NCBI GenBank assembly: GCA_902490305.1
Contig: CABUDI010000024.1
Location: 1-26,556 of the forward strand
Source: an uncultured Collinsella sp.
GTDB lineage: Bacteria; Actinomycetota; Coriobacteriia; Coriobacteriales; Coriobacteriaceae
DNA length: 26,556 nt
Direction of reading: 5' to 3'
The translations under genes and the position numbers were made by a program. Numbering within the stretch: the first letter of the stretch is position 1; each line of letters begins with the position of its first letter. The notes below the pieces were generated by a model. That model made no database searches and was not told the origin of the DNA. It saw only the letters and a program-made list of their open reading frames with translations. This document shows positions 20,827-26,556 of this stretch, one piece after another.

Positions 20827-23037
20827 CTAGCCAACAGTATCGTCAGGCGTGGGCGAGAGGTCGGGAGTGGGCGTAGGCGTGGGCGTAGGCGTGGGCGTAG
20901 GCGTGCCGCCATCGCCGCCGGTCGAACCACCAGTGGAGCCGCCCGTCGAGCCACCGGTCGTTCCGGTGCCGCCGGTGGTGTCGCCGCCCGTGGTCTCGGT
21001 GGTCGTGGTCGTCGTGGTGGTCGTTGTGGTGGTTTCCTCTTCGTCCTCGTTCTCGTCCTTGTCGTCGTTCTCCGTCTTCTTGGTGTTGTTGGTGCCGTAG
21101 AACTTCCAGACGCTGTTGTTCTTGTAGGTGGGCGCCGTTCCGGTCGCAAACTCCTCGCGTTCGGTACCGGTCAGAACGGTGTTCATAAACCGCTTAAAGA
21201 CAGGCAGGTTGGTGCTGTCGCCCAGCAGGTCCGTGCCGTATTTTTGGATGGGGATCTCGCCCGCGGAATAGCCGGTCCACAGGGCGCACGCCAGCTGCGG
21301 GGTATAGCCGCAGAACCACAGGTTGGTGGTGTTGTCGGTGGTGCCCGTTTTGCCGGCATAGGGCTGGTTGACGCTCAGGGCGCCAGCAGCACCCGTACCG
21401 CCGCCCTGCATGACGCCGGACAGAACATCGGTGACCGCGGCGGCCTCGCCCTCGGTAAGCACCTGTGAGGGATTGTCCGTGTGCTGGTACAGCACCGAAC
21501 CGGTACGAGAGTCAATCTCGGTGATGGCGATCGGCTGGCGATAGTAGCCGCCGTTGGCAAACGTCGCGTAGGCGGCGGCCATCTCGAGCGGCGAGATCGA
21601 GCCGGTGCCGAGCGTCATGACGGGAACGTCCTCGATGTTGTCCTTGGCGGGATCGATGCCGAGCTTTTTGACGAGTGAGATGATCTTGCTGTTGCCGACG
21701 GCTTCCGCCACCTGGATGTAGCCGGTGTTGGAGGAGTATGCCGTTGCCTGCTTAAGCGTGATGTTGCCATAGCTATGGTTGGCGTAGTTTTGGACCTCGG
21801 TCGTGGTGCCCTTAGCCTTGAGCGGCGAATTGCAGTTGAGGGTGACGTTGGGGTTCATGCCGTTTTGGATGGCGGTTGCCAGCGTAAAGGCCTTAAAGGT
21901 GGAGCCGACGGGACGCTTGGCCGTGGCATGGTTTACGTGGTTCTCGTCGGCGTTGTAGTCGTAGCCGCCCACCATGCACTTGATGTAGCCGGTCTTGGGG
22001 TCGACGACGACCATGCCCATATCCAGGCCGTCGAGTGAGAGCGTGTCGAGCTGCTGGCGGACGGCATTCTCTGCCACCTGCTGCATCGTGGGGTCGATGG
22101 TGGTCTTGACGGTCAGACCGCCCTTAAAGAGCACGTCGGTCGAGAACTCCTGCTCCAGCAGCTGCTTAACATAGGCGACAAAGTAGGGCTGCGAGTATAC
22201 GTCGACGCCGCTGCCCGAAATCTCGGTCACGTTGAGGGTGATGGGCTCGGCCTGTGCGGCATCGTGCTCCTCCTGCGTAATGTGGCCCAGGCGCAACATG
22301 TTGTCGAGGACCTTGTTGCGGCGAGACAGTGCCAGATCGGGATTGACCGTGGGGTCGTACTGCGAAGGCGAGTTGGGAAGGCCGATCAACAGTGCGGCTT
22401 CGCTCAGGGTGAGGTCGGCGGCGCTCTTGGACAGGTAGGTCTCGGCTGCGGCCTCGATGCCGTAGGCGCCGTGGCCGTAATAGATGGTGTTGAGGTACAT
22501 CATGAGGATCTCGTCTTTGGAGTACATGTCCTCCATCTTTACGGCGATGTAGGCCTCGCGCACCTTACGCTCGATGGTCGAGTCGAACTGCTCCTCCTGC
22601 AGGATGGTGTTGCGCACCAGCTGCTGGGTGATAGTCGAGGCGCCTTCGTGCCCGCCGCCGAGGGTTGCCACCGCAGCACGCGCGATACCCCACAGGTCGA
22701 TACCGCCGTGCTCGTAGAAGCGCTCGTCCTCGACGTCAACGGTGCCCTGCAGCACGTAGGGGGAGACCTCGTCCTTGGTGATGGACTTGCGGTTTTGCGT
22801 GTAGAAGCTTGCGATCTTGTTGCCGTTGCAGTCGACGATCTCGGTGGGCTCGCTCACCAGATACGCGTTGGCGTCGGTGTAGTCGGGCAGATCGGACAGC
22901 CAGCGGTTGACGTTGCCGACCATGCCGATGCCAAATGCCACGCCCGCAATCAGCAGAAAGCCCAAAAACGAGAGCAGGATTATGGGCAGGGCATGCGTCT
23001 TTGAACGGCTGCGTCCCTGTCGTTGGCGAGGACCCAT
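20827..23037 (-). CDS. Class A penicillin-binding protein (transglycosylase-transpeptidase)
   Basis: This 736-aa bifunctional enzyme makes and cross-links peptidoglycan. It has a short cytoplasmic basic end, one membrane anchor (about 16-40), a family 51 glycosyltransferase domain with EDERFYEHGG (about 103-112, E103 catalytic) and GASTITQQLVRN (about 132-143), and a transpeptidase domain with STFK (about 379-382), SSN (about 434-436) and KTG (about 562-564). The last 75 or so residues are low complexity: an acidic stretch, about 12 Thr, Gly-Ser-Thr repeats and seven Thr-Pro pairs. The ATG at 23037 has GGAGGT 6 bases upstream; a longer frame from 23160 lacks this support and would precede the anchor with an unrelated stretch. 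PonA/PBP1a type. Confidence 0.95.
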   Translation of the reverse strand: MGPRQRQGRSRSKTHALPIILLSFLGFLLIAGVAFGIGMVGNVNRWLSDLPDYTDANAYLVSEPTEIVDCNGNKIASFYTQNRKSITKDEVSPYVLQGTVDVEDERFYEHGGIDLWGIARAAVATLGGGHEGASTITQQLVRNTILQEEQFDSTIERKVREAYIAVKMEDMYSKDEILMMYLNTIYYGHGAYGIEAAAETYLSKSAADLTLSEAALLIGLPNSPSQYDPTVNPDLALSRRNKVLDNMLRLGHITQEEHDAAQAEPITLNVTEISGSGVDVYSQPYFVAYVKQLLEQEFSTDVLFKGGLTVKTTIDPTMQQVAENAVRQQLDTLSLDGLDMGMVVVDPKTGYIKCMVGGYDYNADENHVNHATAKRPVGSTFKAFTLATAIQNGMNPNVTLNCNSPLKAKGTTTEVQNYANHSYGNITLKQATAYSSNTGYIQVAEAVGNSKIISLVKKLGIDPAKDNIEDVPVMTLGTGSISPLEMAAAYATFANGGYYRQPIAITEIDSRTGSVLYQHTDNPSQVLTEGEAAAVTDVLSGVMQGGGTGAAGALSVNQPYAGKTGTTDNTTNLWFCGYTPQLACALWTGYSAGEIPIQKYGTDLLGDSTNLPVFKRFMNTVLTGTEREEFATGTAPTYKNNSVWKFYGTNNTKKTENDDKDENEDEEETTTTTTTTTTTTETTGGDTTGGTGTTGGSTGGSTGGSTGGDGGTPTPTPTPTPTPTPDLSPTPDDTVG
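20867..20909. repeat. 12-bp tandem repeat encoding Thr-Pro pairs
   Basis: The unit GTGGGCGTAGGC is repeated about three and a half times near the 3' end of the penicillin-binding protein gene. It encodes seven consecutive Thr-Pro pairs on the minus strand. Such an array can change copy number by slippage without shifting the frame. Confidence 0.7.
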
Positions 23038-23199
23038 ATATTGACCTCCAGGTATGTCGTGCCGGACGGTGGATGTGCCGTCGGGGCAGGATGGACATAA
23101 GTTATTACACGATAAACCAAACGGGGCGCGCGATGCCTCGTGTATGCTGGAAGACGGCATTTTTCAGAGTGAATGCATACCTTGGTAAGGAGTTTGTCG

Positions 23200-25158
23200 A
23201 TGGCGATTCGGACGATGGGGCCGAGCGGACAATACGAGACTGGATTGGATGCTGCTGGTGCGGCGCTGCCCGAGTTGCTGGCGCCGGCGGGCGGGCTCGA
23301 CCAGATGCTTGCGGCCATCGCCGCGGGTGCCGATGCCATCTATGCGGGGTTGGGCGGCTTTAACGCCCGTGTGAGCGCCCATGGCTTTACGGATAACGAG
23401 TTTGCGCGCGGCTGCGCCGTGGCGCATGCCCATAGCGTGCGTGTGTACGTAACGCTCAACGTGTTCGTGTTTGACGATGAGTTGTCCGACGCGGTGGTGT
23501 TGGGAGCTCATGCACTGGAGCTGGGCGCCGATGCTCTGATTGTCGCCGATGCCGGGTTGGCCTGCGCGCTGCGCGCGGCGATTCCCGGGGTCGAGATTCA
23601 CCTGTCTACGCAGGCGGGCGTTCATAGCGAAGGCGCCGTGCGGCTTGCCGCCGATGAGCTGGGGGTCGAGCGCGTGACGACGGCACGCGAGCTGACGGTC
23701 GACGAGATTGCGGCGCTATGTGCCACGGGTGTGCCCATCGAGGTATTCTGCCACGGTGCGATTTGCATCGGCTATTCGGGGGCGTGCGAGTTCTCTGCCC
23801 TTCGACGTGGCCGCTCTGCGATGCGCGGTGATTGCACGCAGCCGTGCCGTCTATCCTATGACTTGGTGGACGAGGCTGGGCAGAGTGTTGCCGCCGTCGA
23901 GGGAGATCGCCTGCTGTGTCCGCGCGACTATCTGGGTATTGCGCATCTGCCCGAGCTTGTAGATGCCGGCGTGGCGTCGCTCAAGATCGAGGGGCGCATG
24001 AAGAACCCCGATTACGTATTCAACGTGGTGCGGGTGTGGCGCCGGGCACTCGATATGCTGTGCGACGGCGCGTGGGACCCCGATGCCGTGGAAGAGCTTG
24101 AGCGCGAGCTGGGAAGGTCGTTTAACCGCGGGTTTACCGACGCGTATTTGCGAGGCCGCTCGGGTGCGGAGCTTATGAGTTTTGAACGCGCAATTAACCA
24201 GGGCGTGCGCGTGGGGCGTTTGGTCGCTGTGGGCCACGAAGAGGTGACCGTTGAGCTCGACGCCGCCGTGGCGGCGGGTGACACGCTCGAGATTCGGTTC
24301 TATCCGGGTGTCGACGCGCGTCCCGATGCGCCCAAGCGCTGGCCGCAGGTGCCCTGCCCGGTGGATGCAGCAGCGGGGAAGCGCATCGTCGTGCATTGCA
24401 AGCGTAAGGTGGACGCGGGCTGCGAGGTGTACCTGATTCGCAGCGCCGGCGTGTTGGATCAGACGGCGGCGGTGTTGGAGCGCATGCGGGCCGAGGCGGA
24501 TGCGATTGCGCCCGTTGAGCGTGCCGTTGAAGTGCTGCCCTTTGAGGGCGTTGCGGTGGATGGCGGTGCATCGACGGAGTTGGTGGAGTGCGCGGTTCCC
24601 ACTCGCATGGTTTTTGCTTGGCAGCTGATGGATGCCGACCCGCGCGGAGAACTCGATTTGTCCGACGCCGTTGTGGTGCTTGACGAGGTGTGCCGCGCGA
24701 GTGACGCTGACTGGACCCGCTCACTGATGCAGCGTGCCGGGCGCATCGTCTGCCGCAACCTGGGGCAGGTGGCGATCGCTCGCGAGCTGGGCGTGACGTT
24801 TGACGTGGCGGCGCCGGTGTTCTGCGCGAATCGGGCCACGCTTACCTGGCTGCGCGGATTCGGTGCGGGGCGGGTGTACTTGCCGGCCGAGTTGCTCGGC
24901 AATGATGCGGAGCGTATTGCCGAGCTGGCTGCTGAACCCGGCGTCTTGGGTCCGGTCGACGCCGACCGTCCCGAGCTTATGGTGTGCGAGCACTGCCTGC
25001 TGACCGCCGAGGGCGTCTGCGCCACCGATGCGACGGGACAGGTTCGTTGCCGCGACTGCTTGCGTCGTCGGCAGGTACGCTATCTGGTCGAGCGTGACGG
25101 TACACGTCTGCCAGTTGCCATTGACGCATGCGGCAGGACGAGGATTTTCCTGTCGTAG
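23200..25158 (+). CDS. U32 family protein, RlhA-like RNA hydroxylation or peptidase
   Basis: This 652-aa protein has a U32 domain in the first half. The signature EVFCHGAICIGYSGACEFS runs from E181, with C189 and C196, and GDCTQPC adds C212 and C216; these cysteines can bind an iron-sulfur cluster. A second domain follows, as in the DUF3656-bearing members such as E. coli RlhA (23S rRNA cytidine hydroxylation, about 650 aa). The C terminus has another cysteine set (C596, C599, C607, C617, C620). Length and layout fit RlhA better than the shorter tRNA hydroxylase TrhP, but U32 proteins are also named collagenase-like peptidases, so the role is not certain. The ATG at 23200 follows TAAGGAG (23186-23192) and is preferred to the ATG at 23173. 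It is divergent from the penicillin-binding protein gene. Confidence 0.85.
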   Translation: MAIRTMGPSGQYETGLDAAGAALPELLAPAGGLDQMLAAIAAGADAIYAGLGGFNARVSAHGFTDNEFARGCAVAHAHSVRVYVTLNVFVFDDELSDAVVLGAHALELGADALIVADAGLACALRAAIPGVEIHLSTQAGVHSEGAVRLAADELGVERVTTARELTVDEIAALCATGVPIEVFCHGAICIGYSGACEFSALRRGRSAMRGDCTQPCRLSYDLVDEAGQSVAAVEGDRLLCPRDYLGIAHLPELVDAGVASLKIEGRMKNPDYVFNVVRVWRRALDMLCDGAWDPDAVEELERELGRSFNRGFTDAYLRGRSGAELMSFERAINQGVRVGRLVAVGHEEVTVELDAAVAAGDTLEIRFYPGVDARPDAPKRWPQVPCPVDAAAGKRIVVHCKRKVDAGCEVYLIRSAGVLDQTAAVLERMRAEADAIAPVERAVEVLPFEGVAVDGGASTELVECAVPTRMVFAWQLMDADPRGELDLSDAVVVLDEVCRASDADWTRSLMQRAGRIVCRNLGQVAIARELGVTFDVAAPVFCANRATLTWLRGFGAGRVYLPAELLGNDAERIAELAAEPGVLGPVDADRPELMVCEHCLLTAEGVCATDATGQVRCRDCLRRRQVRYLVERDGTRLPVAIDACGRTRIFLS

Positions 25159-25206
25159 GTGCCGCGTCGCGTCAGTTTGTTATCATAAGAGAGTTTATGG
25201 ACTTCC

Positions 25207-25233
25207 AGCACCGCCGTTTTCGGCGAGGGTGCT
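25207..25233 (+). promoter_or_regulatory. Hairpin just before the tyrS ribosome binding site
   Basis: AGCACCGCCG (25207-25216) pairs with CGGC (25221-25224) and, after a 3-nt bulge, GGTGCT (25228-25233), with a TTTT loop. It ends 7 bases before AAGGAGG (25240-25246). It may terminate the U32 transcript weakly or modulate tyrS translation. Confidence 0.4.
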
Positions 25234-25254
25234 ATAGAAAAAGGAGGATACCCA

Positions 25255-26466
25255 ATGCTGTCTGTTGACGAGCAAATGCGTATCATCACCTCGGGCGCCG
25301 CGCAGATCGTTCCCGAGGCCGACCTTCGCAAGAAGCTTGAGAAGGGCGAGCCCCTCAACATCAAGCTCGGCGTCGATCCCACCAGCCCCGACCTGCACCT
25401 GGGCCACGCCGTGCCCCTGCGCAAGATGCGTCAGTTCCAGGACCTGGGCCACAACGTCACCCTCATCATCGGCAACGGCACCGCGCTGATCGGCGACCCT
25501 TCGGGCAAGAATTCCACCCGTCCGCAGCTTTCGCAGGAGCAGATTGAGGCCAATGCCGAGACCTACGTGAGCCAGGCCATGAAGATCCTGGATCCCGAGA
25601 AGACCACCATCGTGCACAACGGCGACTGGATCCTTTCGATGGACCTGGCCGGCCTGCTGCAGGTGTGCTCCAAGTTCACCGTCGCCCGCATTCTTGAGCG
25701 CGACGACTTTACCAAGCGCTACCAGTCTCAGACGCCGATCGCCCTGCATGAGTTCCTGTATCCCGTGATGCAGGCTTTCGACTCCGTGCAGATCAAGGCC
25801 GACGTGGAGATGGGCGGCACCGATCAGCTCTTCAACCTGCTCGCTGGCCGTGAGCTCATGGAGAAGATGGGCATGGAGCCGCAGATCGCGCTCACCATGC
25901 CGCTGCTCGAGGGTACCGACGGCGTGCGCAAGATGTCCAAGTCATACGGCAACTACATCGGCCTGACCGACGCTCCCAAGGATATGTTCGGCAAGACCAT
26001 GTCCATCCCCGATGAGATGATCGGCAAGTACTACCGCCTGGCGAGCTCGCTCACCCCGGCCGAGGTCGACAAGATCGACGCTGCCCTGGCCGATGGTTCT
26101 GCCGACCCCTACGAGCTCAAGCGCGCTCTGGGTCGCGACCTGTGCGACACCTACCACGGCGTCGGTGCCGGCGACGAGGCTCAGGCCGAGTTCGACCGCG
26201 TGTTCAAGGAGGGCCAGCTTGCCGACTTCCCCGAGAAGCACGTTGAGCTGACCGTCAACGACGAGGGCCAGATCTACCTCGCAGGCCTGCTTAAGGACCT
26301 GGGCCTTTCGGCGAGCGCCGGCCAGGCCCGTCGCGACATTGACGGTGGCGGCGTCAAGATCAACGGCAAGGCGGTGGCTCCCAAGAGCTATAACATCGAT
26401 CCCAGCGCCCTCAAGCTGGGCGACACCCTCTCCGTAGGCAAGCGCAAGGGCTTTAAGTTGGTCTAA
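25255..26466 (+). CDS. tyrS: Tyrosyl-tRNA synthetase
   Basis: This 403-aa class I synthetase charges tRNA-Tyr. The nucleotide-binding motifs are HLGH (48-51) and KMSKS (226-230); the KMSKS form marks the second bacterial TyrRS group (TyrZ-like) rather than the E. coli type. YPVMQAFDSVQIKADVEMGGTDQLFN (about 169-194) is the tyrosine-binding region. The last 70 residues hold an S4-like RNA-binding domain (SASAGQARRDIDGGGVKINGK). AAGGAGG at 25240-25246 precedes the ATG by 8 bases. The leader is too short for a full T-box. Confidence 0.96.
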   Translation: MLSVDEQMRIITSGAAQIVPEADLRKKLEKGEPLNIKLGVDPTSPDLHLGHAVPLRKMRQFQDLGHNVTLIIGNGTALIGDPSGKNSTRPQLSQEQIEANAETYVSQAMKILDPEKTTIVHNGDWILSMDLAGLLQVCSKFTVARILERDDFTKRYQSQTPIALHEFLYPVMQAFDSVQIKADVEMGGTDQLFNLLAGRELMEKMGMEPQIALTMPLLEGTDGVRKMSKSYGNYIGLTDAPKDMFGKTMSIPDEMIGKYYRLASSLTPAEVDKIDAALADGSADPYELKRALGRDLCDTYHGVGAGDEAQAEFDRVFKEGQLADFPEKHVELTVNDEGQIYLAGLLKDLGLSASAGQARRDIDGGGVKINGKAVAPKSYNIDPSALKLGDTLSVGKRKGFKLV

Positions 26467-26493
26467 CGAGCGAGTTGACCTCACAAGTGCAAT

Positions 26494-26530
26494 AAGGCCG
26501 CAGCCGGGAATCCCGACTGCGGCCTTTTAG
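26494..26530 (+). terminator. Intrinsic terminator after tyrS
   Basis: A 10-bp stem (26494-26503 with 26517-26526) continues through one mismatch into a 4-bp inner stem (26505-26508 with 26512-26515) with a 3-nt loop, and ends in TTTTAGTT. It lies 27 bases after the tyrS stop. Confidence 0.92.
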
Positions 26531-26556
26531 TTACGCGGTTTTACCAAACCGCGTAA
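26531..26556. repeat. Perfect palindrome at the window end
   Basis: TTACGCGGTTT (26531-26541) and AAACCGCGTAA (26546-26556) are perfect 11-bp arms around a 4-nt loop. It abuts the tyrS terminator and runs to the last base, so it may continue beyond the window. It has no T tract inside the window. Confidence 0.6.

Noticed and set aside
20867..20909. CRISPR-like tandem repeat
   Set aside because: The units are 12 bp, contiguous and in frame within a gene, with no spacers.
20849..21100. Plus-strand frame of Val-Gly and Pro-Val repeats opposite the penicillin-binding protein tail
   Set aside because: It is the complement of the tandem repeats in the gene's 3' end, with no independent support.
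23038..23199. Divergent promoters between the penicillin-binding protein and U32 genes
   Set aside because: TATGCT near 23143 has no acceptable -35, and no good minus-strand pair was found; nothing specific can be supported in these 162 bases beyond the two ribosome binding sites.
25159..25254. T-box riboswitch before tyrS
   Set aside because: Only 96 bases separate the U32 stop from tyrS, too short for a full T-box, and no specifier loop or T-box sequence was seen.

Overview
The window reads as chromosome from a high-GC anaerobic actinobacterium, most likely a gut Coriobacteriia of the Collinsella type. This is inferred from the GC-rich codon usage, the zinc-type S14 (61 aa) and L36, the frequent GTG/TTG starts, and a selenium/molybdenum hydroxylase accessory cluster of the kind known from gut anaerobes. 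No marker gene was searched, so genus placement is a judgement.

Region 1 (about 1-7912) is a purine/hydantoin degradation and selenium-molybdenum hydroxylase maturation cluster: ygeY (M20 hydrolase), ygeW (knotted carbamoyltransferase), a MobA/MocA-like nucleotidyltransferase, a hydantoinase, yqeC on the minus strand, yqeB and an XdhC-family protein. It resembles the E. coli ygeW-ygeY-hyuA-yqeB-yqeC-ygfJ group, which has been linked to anaerobic urate/purine breakdown. The hydroxylase itself, ssnA, ygfK, ygeX and a carbamate kinase are not in the window. Two copies of a long palindromic repeat (5139-5217 and 7930-7996) bracket the yqeC-yqeB-xdhC block.

Region 2 (about 8050-18005) is a ribosomal protein cluster: rplE, rpsN, rpsH, rplF, rplR, rpsE, rpmD, rplO, secY, adk, map, infA, rpmJ, rpsM, rpsK, rpsD, rpoA, rplQ, ending in a perfect UUCG-loop terminator. 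It starts at rplE; the usual upstream partners rplN and rplX are absent and the catabolic cluster lies there instead. A good promoter and a structured leader precede rplE.

Region 3 (18041-26556) holds housekeeping genes: truA, an orphan glycosyltransferase-like gene, argR, a convergent class A penicillin-binding protein with a long Thr/Gly/Pro tail, a U32-family protein of RlhA type, and tyrS with its terminator. No tRNA, rRNA, CRISPR array, transposase or phage gene was seen. The most interesting items are the repeat-bracketed maturation module, the split ribosomal operon with its candidate leader RNA, and the unassigned glycosyltransferase-like gene.
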